DNA of 64,000 bases from Desulfobacterales bacterium (GTDB lineage: Bacteria > Desulfobacterota > Desulfobulbia > Desulfobulbales > JAGXFP01), in the NCBI GenBank assembly GCA_024637225.1, contig JAGXFP010000047.1:46650-110649 (forward strand), in the 5' to 3' direction. Positions 1 to 8,503 of the stretch are shown in pieces (the stretch's first letter is position 1; each line of letters starts with the position of its first letter). Under the pieces are notes generated by a model. It was not told the origin of the DNA, ran no database searches, and saw only the letters and a program-made list of their open reading frames with translations. Made by a program: the position numbers and the translations under genes.

Positions 1-223
1 TCATCAGAAAAGGGGTGGCGGTAATAATCCGGCCATGGGAAAGGGCCTTGGCGACATCCTCACTTGCAAACTGGCCGCTGACCCTGGTCATCACCTTGGA
101 AAAATCCTCTTCCACCGGGGTGCCGGTCTTGGGATCGCGAATGGCGTAACGGGCCTGGACCAGATATTGTTCAAAACGCTCCCACTCTTCAAGAGCCTCA
201 TCATAAGAAATCGGCAGTTCCAT
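1..223 (-). CDS. N-terminal fragment of a large protein, possibly class II ribonucleotide reductase
   Basis: The frame is open from an ATG at 223 and runs off the left edge, giving 74 residues. An AAGGAG ribosome site lies just upstream of the ATG. The product starts MELPISYDEALEEWERFEQY and has a later stretch GRIITATPFLM. This resembles the N-terminus of adenosylcobalamin-dependent ribonucleotide reductases, where a GR-x-x-PATPFLMN-like stretch precedes the substrate site. The catalytic part is outside the window, so the identification is by recall of the family and tentative. A B12-dependent enzyme would fit the B12 uptake operon near 30-37 kb. It could also be another large anaerobic enzyme. 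Confidence 0.4.
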   Translation of the reverse strand, partial: MELPISYDEALEEWERFEQYLVQARYAIRDPKTGTPVEEDFSKVMTRVSGQFASEDVAKALSHGRIITATPFLM

Positions 224-667
224 CAATTACTCCTTGTAAATTAAAGTTTTGGACATTGAAATTAAGATGGCGGGCAAAAAGCCAGGATCACCATTGATGC
301 CACTTCATCCAGACGGAAGAAATCCTGGTAATACCAACGGATTTGAAAAAAGATTTCTCACCCAGTGTATGCCCAGCAGTTGTTTCGACTTTTTGCGAAT
401 TAATCAGATAAGAAAGGCCTGAAAAAAAGACCTGCGCGGATTTATGGAAAAAGCTTACATAATACAGCATATGGTGTAACTGAAGTCATTATTGCACTAT
501 ATGCGGTGTATCCGTCAAGCAGAAAAAATCCGTTCGCGAATGTTTTTTTTGGATCAGGTCAGGCCTTGGATAAACGACTGATAATAAATTGATGACAAGT
601 TCGAGAAAAGCGAAGGACTAGTTTGCCAGGTAACCGACCAGGGACTAACAGCTTTGTTGGGCCTCAG
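224..667. other. Intergenic stretch without a convincing gene
   Basis: This 444-bp gap separates the partial gene at the left edge from the stop of the histidine kinase. Only short frames occur, without ribosome sites. It should hold the promoter of the left-edge gene and the 3' end of the kinase transcript. I see no clear hairpin with a T-run and no repeat shared with other parts of the window. Confidence 0.5.
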
Positions 668-2392
668 TTATGTTTTCAGTGCCTCGGTTTGATGGCGGGG
701 CAGGCGGACGATGAAGGTAGCACCGTTTGCCGAATTGGCCCGGGCGGTGATCCCGCCGCCGTGCCGGGCGGCGATTTTTTTGCAGGTGGTCAACCCCATG
801 CCGGTCCCCTCACGGTTATCACCGTTGCGCAGCCGCACAAACGGTTCAAAGATTTTTTGCAGGTCTTCATCCTTGAGCCCGATACCGTCGTCGTCCACGG
901 ATATCTCGCAGAAATCACCAATAATCCGGCTGCTGATCGAGACCGAGGGGGCCGCGTTCTTCCGGTGATACTTTAAGGCATTGGAAATCAGATTCTGAAA
1001 AAGCTGACGGATCTGGACCCCATCCCCTGTGAGGTCATCAAGCGTATCGATTTCGACCCGGGCGCCGGTTCGGTTAATGCTCTCCTCCAAATCCCCCAAT
1101 ACATCGAGGATCAGTTCATTCATATCCAGGAGTTCGAATCTGGCCGTCGCGGTCACCACTCTGGACATCTGGAGAAGAGCGGAGACCAGCCTCTGCAGCT
1201 TGTCGGTGCCCTTCTTGATTCTGTCCAGATAATTTCTGCCGCGTTCATCCAGAGAAGAGCTGTATCGGGCCAGGAGCCGTTCGGCAAATGAAGCGATCAG
1301 CATCAAAGGTTCCTGCAGATCATGGGAAACGACATGGGCGAAATGATCAAGTTCAGCGTTGGAACGTTTAAGGGAGGCAGTGACCTCGATCAACTCTTTT
1401 TCAATATGACGCCGTTCGGCAATTTCATTTTTCAGATTTTCGTTGGCTGCGAGCAGTTCCTCGGTACGCTCGTCAACCAGGTCTTCCAGCCAGTTTCGAT
1501 ATTTCTCAAGTTCCCGCTCGTTTTTTTTCCGGTCGGTGATGTCCTGAAAAACCACAATAGCGCCCTGGTTACCTTCCCTGGGGCTGCCCAGGGCAGAACC
1601 TGCCATCAACATGGTCTTGACGTTGTCGAAAGATGAAGCCTTCGCGGCCAACAGGGAAGTTGAGATCTCCGCATTGGAGAAAGATCCGCCGGAGACCAGA
1701 ATTTGCTCCAGGGGACAGCCGTCGCAGATATCCCGGCCGAGCAGGTCACAGCAACTCAAACCGATCGCTTCAGCTTCGGGGATTCCAAAAAAATTCTCGA
1801 AAGAGGGATTGACGTCAATAAGACACAGATCATGATCGACCACAAAGGCGGGTTCGTTCATCTGATGGAAGACGGCCGCATACCGTTTTTTTTCCTGGAG
1901 AATGTGGCGTCTCGCTTCCTGCTGACGACGCCGGAAAGCGGTTTTGACGGTCCGGACCCACTCCTGAACAAAACCGGCCGCCAGCCCGCTGAAAAAATCG
2001 TCCAGACCGGCAAGACTGCGCCGGAACTGCAAGGATTCAGGCTTCAGCCGATAAAGCCGGTCCAGCAGGTTTGACTTGACGGCGGTATAATGGCTGAAAA
2101 AATCCTGCAAGCCGACCCCCTGGCCCCGAAGCTTTTCGGCCAGGGAGAACCCGGCGATCTGACCGAGCCAGACGCACTTCCTGGTGACCCGCGAAAGTTC
2201 CTTGTCACCATTTTCAAGCTCAATCAAGGCATCCTCCAAAGCAAAACAGAGGACCGCATCGATTATCTCGCGATCTATCGCACCATCTCCCTCCCGCAAT
2301 TCACCGGCCCGCCCGGAATCCTCCCTGGGAATTTGGGCCAGCAGCCCCTCGGCAACATCTTTCAACTCACGGGAGAATAGCGCCTCAGCCAT
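668..2392 (-). CDS. PAS-domain sensor histidine kinase
   Basis: This is a cytoplasmic two-component sensor kinase of 574 aa. The frame extends further upstream, but the ATG at 2392 is chosen because longer versions would run deep into der. An all-helical N-terminal region of about 170 residues has no recognised function. It is followed by a PAS domain with a cluster of four cysteines (CCDLLGRDICDGC), a coiled coil, and a HisKA segment with the phospho-acceptor H357 in HVVSHDLQEPL. The HATPase domain has N-box NLISNALKYH, G1 DDDGIGL and G2 GTGMGL. No transmembrane segment is visible. The start overlaps the der stop by 8 bp, so translation is probably coupled. No response regulator is adjacent. 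The cysteines could bind a metal or sense redox, which is inference. Confidence 0.85.
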   Translation of the reverse strand: MAEALFSRELKDVAEGLLAQIPREDSGRAGELREGDGAIDREIIDAVLCFALEDALIELENGDKELSRVTRKCVWLGQIAGFSLAEKLRGQGVGLQDFFSHYTAVKSNLLDRLYRLKPESLQFRRSLAGLDDFFSGLAAGFVQEWVRTVKTAFRRRQQEARRHILQEKKRYAAVFHQMNEPAFVVDHDLCLIDVNPSFENFFGIPEAEAIGLSCCDLLGRDICDGCPLEQILVSGGSFSNAEISTSLLAAKASSFDNVKTMLMAGSALGSPREGNQGAIVVFQDITDRKKNERELEKYRNWLEDLVDERTEELLAANENLKNEIAERRHIEKELIEVTASLKRSNAELDHFAHVVSHDLQEPLMLIASFAERLLARYSSSLDERGRNYLDRIKKGTDKLQRLVSALLQMSRVVTATARFELLDMNELILDVLGDLEESINRTGARVEIDTLDDLTGDGVQIRQLFQNLISNALKYHRKNAAPSVSISSRIIGDFCEISVDDDGIGLKDEDLQKIFEPFVRLRNGDNREGTGMGLTTCKKIAARHGGGITARANSANGATFIVRLPRHQTEALKT

Positions 2393-3785
2393 ATTTTTTT
2401 CTCTGCCTTTCCTTGAGAATAAGCCGCAAGGGGGTTTGCTCAACTCCCAGTCCCTCCCGAAAGCTGTTAACCAGATAACGGTAATAGGAAAAATGAACCC
2501 CTTTGGGATAATTGACAAAGACAATGAAAGTGGGAGGCTTGGTAGCCACCTGGGTGGCGTAGTAAAATTTCAACCGGTGCCCCCTGTGCAGGGGCGGGGT
2601 ATGTTTTTCAACGGCGTTCCCCAGAACGCGATTGACCTTATTGGTGGTAAACTGCAGGGAAAACTGGCGATAGATGTCATCGATTACCGGAAAAAGTTTC
2701 TTGGTCCCCGCCCCGGTCAAGGCTGAGATCGTCATGGTCGGGGCATAACCGATGAAATTGGTGGCCATTGCCACTCCATCCATTATCCACTGCTGTTTTT
2801 TCTTGTCACCCTTGACCAGATCCCACTTGTTGATCAAAATCAGACAGGCCCGCCCCCTCTCGATGGCGTAGCCGATGATCTTTGTATCCTGCTCGGTTAT
2901 CCCTTCGCCGGCATCGACCAGGAATAAGGCTACATCACAGCGCTCCAGAGAGCTGATCGCCCGCATCACACTGAATTTTTCGAGATTCTCCTGGATTTTG
3001 CCGCGCCTTCTGAGACCGGCGGTATCGATCAGCAGATAGGAACGATCATCTTTCTCCAGCAAGGAATCGACCGAATCCCTAGTGGTGCCGGGCACGTCCG
3101 AGACAATCATTCTGGTCTCTCCCAGAAGCTTGTTAACCAGGGATGATTTGCCGACATTCGGACGTCCGATACAGGCAACCGCCACGGTCCCCTCCGGCAG
3201 GTCCACCGCATCTTCGGGAAAGACCAGGTGCTCGACCAGGCTCTCCATGAAGCTATTAAGTCCGTAACCGTGGGCGGCGGAGATCGGCCAGAGCGTCTCA
3301 AGGCCCAGTTCATAGAATTGCCCGACCAGTTGATCTTCAAGCTGGTGAGTGTCGATCTTGTTAACCAGAAAGAATACCGGCTTGCCGGATTTACGCAGAA
3401 TATCTGCGACCCGGTAATCCTCCCCTGCCACCCCGGCCCGACCGTCGAGCAGACAAAGGATCACGTCAGCCTCTTTAATGGCCTGCCAGGTTTGCTCCTG
3501 GATACCGCCGACAACCTTGACCCGATCATCGGTGCCTATCTCCTTGGGGAAGGCCTGGCCGCCATCGCCCTTTCGGGTGGGCAGGGGCTCAATACCTCCG
3601 GTATCGATCAGAATGAAAGTCTGCTCCTGCCAGGTGACCTTGGCGTAATGCCGGTCCCTGGTCACCCCCGGGATCGAGTCAACTATCGCATTTCTCTTTC
3701 TGGTCAGCCGGTTGAAAAGCGACGATTTTCCGACATTCGGACGTCCGACCAGGGCCACCAAGGGTAATCTTTCTGTTTTCATCAA
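2385..3785 (-). CDS. der: GTPase Der (EngA), ribosome assembly
   Basis: Der is a double GTPase needed for maturation of the 50S ribosomal subunit. The 466-aa product has two G domains in tandem: GRPNVGKSS near residue 14 with DTGG and NKID, then a second GRPNVGKSS with DTAGL and NKWD. A C-terminal KH-like domain follows and ends in a basic tail. The first G domain carries an insertion of about 30 residues after the DTGG switch, rich in Gly, Lys and Asp, making the protein slightly longer than usual. Two adjacent ATG codons at 3785 and 3782 could serve as start. Its stop overlaps the start of the downstream kinase gene. A tandem repeat separates it from the upstream sugar kinase. Confidence 0.96.
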   Translation of the reverse strand: MMKTERLPLVALVGRPNVGKSSLFNRLTRKRNAIVDSIPGVTRDRHYAKVTWQEQTFILIDTGGIEPLPTRKGDGGQAFPKEIGTDDRVKVVGGIQEQTWQAIKEADVILCLLDGRAGVAGEDYRVADILRKSGKPVFFLVNKIDTHQLEDQLVGQFYELGLETLWPISAAHGYGLNSFMESLVEHLVFPEDAVDLPEGTVAVACIGRPNVGKSSLVNKLLGETRMIVSDVPGTTRDSVDSLLEKDDRSYLLIDTAGLRRRGKIQENLEKFSVMRAISSLERCDVALFLVDAGEGITEQDTKIIGYAIERGRACLILINKWDLVKGDKKKQQWIMDGVAMATNFIGYAPTMTISALTGAGTKKLFPVIDDIYRQFSLQFTTNKVNRVLGNAVEKHTPPLHRGHRLKFYYATQVATKPPTFIVFVNYPKGVHFSYYRYLVNSFREGLGVEQTPLRLILKERQRKKYG

Positions 3786-3826
3786 TAGATATCCTAAACT
3801 CTCAAGGGGGAAAACTGCAACTTATA

Positions 3827-3919
3827 CATAAGTTTCGTTTGGGCAGGCCAGCTGCTACTCAGCTTTATACCGCAAGGGCATAAGTTTCGTTGAGGAGGAC
3901 AGCTGCTACTCAGCTTTAT
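3827..3919. repeat. Tandem pair of a 41/42-bp repeat
   Basis: Two direct copies (3827-3868 and 3879-3919) share CATAAGTTTCGTT at the left and CAGCTGCTACTCAGCTTTAT at the right, with a slightly different G-rich middle and a 10-bp spacer. The pair fills the gap between der and the upstream sugar kinase gene and reaches its stop codon. I see no further copy in the window. Its function is unknown. Confidence 0.85.
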
Positions 3920-3920
3920 C

Positions 3921-5174
3921 TTATGGCGACTGAAAATCATCGATTTGTAAGCGATCATCAAGGATGCCGGGAAGCTCGCCGGCGAAAGCGCGCAGAACCG
4001 GAAAACGGCGCCCGCCCGGTTCCTGTAAAATCCTATGCAGGCTGAGCGCCGCCGGGGCCAAAAAGGCGCGAAAAAAAGGTTTGCGCCTCACCCCGGAGAG
4101 AAAGGCGAAGGCGCCAAGGATCTGGAGGTTGCGCTGGATGGAAAGCAGATAATAACTCTCGATCGTAAAAGCGGCCCCTCCTCCGGGATATCCAGCCAGA
4201 ACCTCGTTATATTTTTGCACAAGCCGCTCCTGGACCTGGGTCGACAGCGACACATAAGGATCGATCAACAGCGAGGCCAGATCATAACCGAGCGGCCCGA
4301 AACGCCCCCCCTGGAAATCGATGACCCGGAGGACGCCGTTATGGCGCATGAGATTGCGGGACTGAAAATCCCGGTGCAGAAAAAAACCGGCCGGGGCCGC
4401 CGAAGCCAACTCGGCCAGCTCAACAAATTCTTCGGCTAGCCCGGGTGGCGCATCAATCCCCAGAAGCCCCCGGCAAAATGACTCCAGAAAATAACCGGAC
4501 TCGCGGGAAAGCATGAGCCGGCGATCATATATTCCGGTTTGCCAACACCATTCCGCCTGAAAACCTTTGCCGCCGACCACCTGCATCCGGGCCAGAAGGA
4601 CCACCGCCTCTTCGTAGACCGCGATCAGCCTCTCATCCGGCCACTCGCCCGCTGGTAAGCGATCACAGGGTACCGAATCTGCTGTGTTATCGGCCTGCTC
4701 ATGTACACCAGTACCCATCGCAGGCCGATGCCTTGCATCTCCACCACCCTGTAATCGCTTACAGTCTTGGAGATTCGCCAATTCTGGGCAGCTTGTCCCG
4801 TGATCGGTTACACCGATTGTAATCTCGTCATGCAGTAACACGGCGCCCAGGTCTTCACAGGCGATAACCCCGGTTTCGGAATCATAGGCGAATATCTCGG
4901 GAACCTGCACCCCGCTACGGCGCAGATGACCACCGATCAACCGGGTCGAACGGGATTCAGCCAGGCCGTGTTCAGCGGAGCGGTTCGGTAAAATCAAGAC
5001 CAGGGAATGTTGCTTATGCTCCGCCCGATAGAACCGGCGTTCGGAGCCGTCCCCGGCCAGCAGGCTGAGTTCAGCTTTGCGAGGATCGAATCCCGCTTCC
5101 AGGAGCAGCTTCGCGACGGCGCACCGTTCGGGCGCGGTTATGTTAACCGCAAGATCAATCGACAACGATCTCAT
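3921..5174 (-). CDS. AmgK-like sugar kinase with in-frame palindromic-repeat insertion
   Basis: The product is an aminoglycoside-phosphotransferase-fold kinase of 417 aa. Catalytic motifs are visible: HRDFQSRN (catalytic loop) and DFQGGRFGPLGYDLASLL (metal-binding Asp). The latter is typical of AmgK, which phosphorylates N-acetylmuramate or related amino sugars at C1. The next upstream gene encodes a MurU-like nucleotidyltransferase whose stop overlaps this start by 20 bp, so the two probably act in sequence in cell-wall sugar salvage. The ATG at 5174 is preferred over longer starts inside the neighbour. About residues 138-173 (KRLQGGGDARHRP and onward) are encoded by a copy of repeat family A at 4655-4762. 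Repeat-derived flank may extend the insert to about residue 117. The insert lies between the N-lobe motif EDLGAVLLHDE and the normal helix RLIAVYEEAVVLLARM. Whether the protein still folds is untested. Confidence 0.82.
   Translation of the reverse strand: MRSLSIDLAVNITAPERCAVAKLLLEAGFDPRKAELSLLAGDGSERRFYRAEHKQHSLVLILPNRSAEHGLAESRSTRLIGGHLRRSGVQVPEIFAYDSETGVIACEDLGAVLLHDEITIGVTDHGTSCPELANLQDCKRLQGGGDARHRPAMGTGVHEQADNTADSVPCDRLPAGEWPDERLIAVYEEAVVLLARMQVVGGKGFQAEWCWQTGIYDRRLMLSRESGYFLESFCRGLLGIDAPPGLAEEFVELAELASAAPAGFFLHRDFQSRNLMRHNGVLRVIDFQGGRFGPLGYDLASLLIDPYVSLSTQVQERLVQKYNEVLAGYPGGGAAFTIESYYLLSIQRNLQILGAFAFLSGVRRKPFFRAFLAPAALSLHRILQEPGGRRFPVLRAFAGELPGILDDRLQIDDFQSP
4655..4762. repeat. Palindromic repeat family A, copy 1, inside a coding region
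   Basis: This copy is 108 bp, a multiple of three, so the host reading frame stays open. It begins GTAAGCGATCACAGGG and ends CCCTGTAATCGCTTAC, which are inverted repeats of each other. Inner arms around GGCCTGCTCATGTAC and ATCGCAGGCCGATGCC also pair. A tail to about 4823 resembles the tail of copy 2 (GGAGATT, GCCAAT, CTGGGC) and contains a second terminal-like stretch, GTGATCGGTTAC. Other copies are at 15007, 45404 and 54791. Confidence 0.9.
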
Positions 5175-6069
5175 CCTCGACCACCGCCCCTTCCGGCACC
5201 TGTGCCCCATCCCAGACAACCGACCGGATGATCCGGGCTTTATCGCCGATCCTGGCCCCTGCCCCGACAAAAGCCCAGTCCCGGAATTTAACACCCCTGC
5301 CCAATAAAGCTTCCGGAGGGCAATGCACCGGTCTTCGAAAATCATAAGCGAGGCCGCTTTTAACAGCCAGACCGGGATCGGTCAACAATCCGCCGTGCAG
5401 CTCCAGATAATCCCCGGGAGTACCGATGTCGCTCCAGAAGTGGCCGCTCACTTCGATGGCGTTGACTTCGACGCCGGCAGCAGCCAGACGTATATATAAA
5501 TCGATGATATCGAAAAAACCGGAAGCAGGAATATCTCCAAGCACCTCCGGATCAATGACCTGAACGCCGGTAAAGGCCAGCAGCCGATTGTCGCCGTCAG
5601 GCTCCAGATCTCCTACACCGACCCGTAAAGCGCTCACCCGGCCATCAGCTGAAATCCGCAGATTATTAAACCTGGGCCGATCATGGACTACCAGTGAAAC
5701 CGGAGCCCCCGAAGCAAGATGGCGACGGTAGATGTAGGCCAGGTTCAGGGAATGGAAGACATCGCCGTTGACTGCCAGGAAGGGCGCCTTTCCCAAAAAG
5801 GGCCGGGCCTTGCGCAGCCCGCCGCCGGTTCCGAGAAGTTCCTCTTCGATCTGGAGGTGTAAGCCTCTCTCGCCATCGAGGGCCGTCACGAATTGTTCGC
5901 TGAGATAATTGGCATTGACCACAAAGTCTCGGAAACCATTACTTCGCAACTGGTCAAGGAGGTGAAAAACAAGGGGCCGGCCGAGAACGGGGAACAGGGG
6001 TTTCGGGCGGGATTCCGAGTAGGGCCTGAGCCTGGTGCCCAGACCGGCGGCCAGAATCATGGCTTTCAT
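5155..6069 (-). CDS. Sugar-phosphate nucleotidyltransferase (MurU-like)
   Basis: This 304-aa enzyme belongs to the NTP-transferase family that joins an NMP to a sugar 1-phosphate. The signature LAAGLGTRLRPYSESRPKPL is at residues 6-25, followed by GTGGGLRKA and the metal-binding NGDVF. The C-terminal part has left-handed-beta-helix-like repeats (GARIGDKARI, VVWDGAQVPEGA). Because it forms a unit with the AmgK-like kinase just downstream, a MurU-type role (UDP-MurNAc or UDP-GlcNAc formation from recycled sugar) is likely. A mannose-1-phosphate guanylyltransferase cannot be excluded from sequence alone. It starts 17 bp after the lpxI stop and is probably in the same operon as the lipid A genes. 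Confidence 0.85.
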   Translation of the reverse strand: MKAMILAAGLGTRLRPYSESRPKPLFPVLGRPLVFHLLDQLRSNGFRDFVVNANYLSEQFVTALDGERGLHLQIEEELLGTGGGLRKARPFLGKAPFLAVNGDVFHSLNLAYIYRRHLASGAPVSLVVHDRPRFNNLRISADGRVSALRVGVGDLEPDGDNRLLAFTGVQVIDPEVLGDIPASGFFDIIDLYIRLAAAGVEVNAIEVSGHFWSDIGTPGDYLELHGGLLTDPGLAVKSGLAYDFRRPVHCPPEALLGRGVKFRDWAFVGAGARIGDKARIIRSVVWDGAQVPEGAVVEDEIVVD

Positions 6070-6086
6070 ATCTTTCCTCTAAATGG

Positions 6087-6926
6087 TTAACCGGTGCCGA
6101 GATCAAGTTGGCCGGCTCCGATCTCTTCAATCCCGACCACCACGATGCCGGCCCGGTTGGCCTGGTCGATCATCGCCTGGCCGTCAAAAAGCAGGGCCTG
6201 GCCGGCTTCCACCGCCAGAACCTCGGCCCCGACCGAAATCATGCTGTCAATCGTCTTTACTCCGATCGCGGGTAGATCGAACCGGAAATCCTGATCCGGT
6301 TTCTTGACCTTGACAACCACACTTTTGCCCCTTCCCAACCCGCCTCCCCGGATGATCGCGGCATCCGTGCCTTCAATGGCTTCCACCGCCAGAACGGTGC
6401 CATCTCTGACTACAACGCACTGGCCGATGTCGAGCCGTCCGATCTCCCTGGCCATCCGCCAGCCGAAATTAATATCTTCAAGTTGGCCGGGCGAATATTT
6501 TTTTTCGGTCAGCAATCCTTTGGGGAAGAGCAGTTCCTGCAGATAACAGGTAGATTCGAGAATCTTTATGCCCTCGCCTTCCAGGGCGCCGGCCACGGCG
6601 CGCAGGATTGAATCATCCTGCCTGACCTTAAGCCGGTTCCACAAAGCCAAGCCTTTTATATCCGGAAGAATATCCTTGAAAATACGGGTCTTGGTGATGG
6701 TCCCCAGCAAGACGGCCTCGCTGACCCCGCTCTGCCTGAAAAACTTGACGACCTTGCCGAGCTGACCGAGCTTGACCCAGCAGATATCGTCGGCAACTTC
6801 TCCGATTTGAGGGTCGGATTCGCCCTTATGGGCGGCGACCATTACCTGGCGCCCCTCTGCCCTGGCGGCCTTCGCGAAAAGGATGGGAAACTGACCACCG
6901 CCGGCAACAATTCCGATCTTACTCAT
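6087..6926 (-). CDS. lpxI: UDP-2,3-diacylglucosamine pyrophosphatase LpxI
   Basis: LpxI hydrolyses UDP-2,3-diacylglucosamine to lipid X in lipid A biosynthesis and replaces LpxH in many bacteria outside the gammaproteobacteria. The 279-aa product starts MSKIGIVAGGGQFPILFAKA, the characteristic N-terminal glycine motif of the DUF1009 family. The C-terminal half carries VVVRDGTVLAVEAIEGTDAA and IGVKTIDSM, also typical. The ATG at 6926 is chosen over an in-frame ATG further upstream because the latter would lie well inside lpxA; the chosen start overlaps the lpxA stop by 8 bp. The gene order fabZ-lpxA-lpxI is the common arrangement for this pathway. Confidence 0.95.
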   Translation of the reverse strand: MSKIGIVAGGGQFPILFAKAARAEGRQVMVAAHKGESDPQIGEVADDICWVKLGQLGKVVKFFRQSGVSEAVLLGTITKTRIFKDILPDIKGLALWNRLKVRQDDSILRAVAGALEGEGIKILESTCYLQELLFPKGLLTEKKYSPGQLEDINFGWRMAREIGRLDIGQCVVVRDGTVLAVEAIEGTDAAIIRGGGLGRGKSVVVKVKKPDQDFRFDLPAIGVKTIDSMISVGAEVLAVEAGQALLFDGQAMIDQANRAGIVVVGIEEIGAGQLDLGTG

Positions 6927-7719
6927 CCTCGCCGACTCTCCTGACAATACCGCGCTGGGAACTCCTGATAAATTCGACAAGGTGAAGGACCAGGGCGCAG
7001 TCGGAATATTCCTCCATGGTACGATCGAGAGCTTCCTTCAACAAAAGATCCTGGTTGAGAAAAATTATCTTGAAGGCGCCGCGCAGCTTTTTGATATCTT
7101 CGGCGGAGACCCCGTTTCTCTTGAGACCGATGTGATTGATCCCGGAGACCCGCATCTGGTTTCTGGTTCCGGCGACGATCATATAAGGCGGCACGTCCTT
7201 GGCAACCCCCGATACGCCGCCGACATAGGAATAAGTTCCGATTCTGGAAAACTGGTGGACCCCGACGTGGCCGCCTAGGCTTGCCATATCCTCGATGACG
7301 ACATGGCCGCCCAGGGTGCCGCCGTTGGCGATGATAATATGATTGCCCAGTATGCAGTCATGGGCCACGTGACTGTATCCCATCAGCATGTTGTCATCGC
7401 CGATCACGGTCTCGCCACGGCCCTGCACGGTGCCGCGGTGGATGGAGACATACTCTCTAATCAGGTTATTATTGCCGATCAGGACCGTGGTCGGTTCGTT
7501 TTTATAACTGAGATCCTGGGGGGGACCGCCGATAATGGTAAAAGGACCGATCTTGTTGCCGAAACCGATCTCGGTTATACCCTGAATAACGGCATGGGCG
7601 CCGATCTCCGTATCCGCGCCGATTTTGACCCCTTTCTCGACAACCGCATACGGACCGACAATAACCGTGGAGTCCAGTTCCGCCTCGGAGTCGATAACCG
7701 CAGTTTGATGGATATTCAT
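6919..7719 (-). CDS. lpxA: UDP-N-acetylglucosamine acyltransferase LpxA
   Basis: LpxA catalyses the first step of lipid A synthesis, transfer of a 3-hydroxyacyl chain from acyl carrier protein to UDP-GlcNAc in the cytoplasm. The 266-aa product begins NIHQTAVIDSEAELDSTVIVGPYAVV and continues with hexapeptide repeats of a left-handed beta helix. The catalytic His is in MGYSHVAHDC near residue 120. The region GTRNQMRVSGINHIGLKRNG is a classical LpxA stretch before the helical C-terminus. Length is normal. It lies downstream of fabZ with a 155-bp gap and overlaps lpxI. Confidence 0.97.
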   Translation of the reverse strand: MNIHQTAVIDSEAELDSTVIVGPYAVVEKGVKIGADTEIGAHAVIQGITEIGFGNKIGPFTIIGGPPQDLSYKNEPTTVLIGNNNLIREYVSIHRGTVQGRGETVIGDDNMLMGYSHVAHDCILGNHIIIANGGTLGGHVVIEDMASLGGHVGVHQFSRIGTYSYVGGVSGVAKDVPPYMIVAGTRNQMRVSGINHIGLKRNGVSAEDIKKLRGAFKIIFLNQDLLLKEALDRTMEEYSDCALVLHLVEFIRSSQRGIVRRVGEDE

Positions 7720-7874
7720 TAATAATTCCGATTTCGTTGATGATTATTGCGACCCTGTCAGTAGATCAGAGTCCCTTTAGAGTAGCTCTAGCTCCGGCGT
7801 TACTGCCCATTATCTCGTCATTACAACGTACCGGAGCAGGCTTCATTCCTAGAAATTCGCGCACCATGGACAAG

Positions 7875-8318
7875 TTAACCAAAAGAGGCCATCAAGTTGG
7901 CTTCGGCGGCAAGTTGCTCATCGACGAAGGCCTTGGCACTGAATTTATATATCTTACCCTTGCGCCGCACCACATCGGCTTTAATTATCAATTGGTCGCC
8001 GGGAATCACCTTGCGTCTGAAACGGACATTATCCAGGCCGGCAAAATAAACCAGATCTCCCTCGAACCTGTCTTTATCAGTCAGATAAGCCAATATCCCC
8101 CCCACCTGAGCCATGCTTTCCAGAATCAAAACGCCGGGCATGATCGGGTCAGTGGGGAAATGGCCCTGAAAGAACGGCTCGTTGATGCTGACGTTTTTCA
8201 ACCCCACGGCCCGATCTCCCAATTTCAGCTCGATAATTCTATCGACCAGGACAAAGGGGTAACGATGGGGCAGAAGTTTAAGAATCTCTTTAATATCAAT
8301 TTGATCATTGTAGTTCAT
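7875..8318 (-). CDS. fabZ: 3-hydroxyacyl-ACP dehydratase FabZ
   Basis: FabZ removes water from 3-hydroxyacyl-ACP in fatty acid elongation and competes with LpxA and LpxD for the same acyl-ACP pool. The 147-aa hot-dog-fold product has the catalytic His in LLPHRYPFVLVDRI near residue 19 and the catalytic Glu in PGVLILESMAQVGG. A GGAGAG ribosome site lies upstream of the ATG at 8318. Its position between lpxD and lpxA is standard. A family B repeat fills most of the gap to lpxD. Confidence 0.97.
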   Translation of the reverse strand: MNYNDQIDIKEILKLLPHRYPFVLVDRIIELKLGDRAVGLKNVSINEPFFQGHFPTDPIMPGVLILESMAQVGGILAYLTDKDRFEGDLVYFAGLDNVRFRRKVIPGDQLIIKADVVRRKGKIYKFSAKAFVDEQLAAEANLMASFG

Positions 8319-8407
8319 AGCTGTCTCGACTCTCCTTCGTGCAAGATGGCGCCAAATTGGTAATGGTTTAGCTTGAACCAGTTATCGACCGACTGAAGGG
8401 CAAGGGG

Positions 8408-8495
8408 TGAAATTCTCCACCGCGATCACGGTCAAGCAAACAAGTTATTACAGGTTGACAAGGGCAAATTACCCGATAGACGTCACCGATTAAAC
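8408..8495 (-). repeat. Repeat family B, copy 1
   Basis: Read on the minus strand this copy contains TGACG, ATCGGG, TTTGCCC, TCAACCTGTAATAACTTGTT and, further on, CGCGGTGGAGAATT. The same order of blocks is found near 17.65, 23.41 and 24.87 kb. It sits between lpxD and fabZ, so it is probably transcribed within the operon mRNA. Confidence 0.7.
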
Positions 8496-8503
8496 CTGGA
8501 GAA

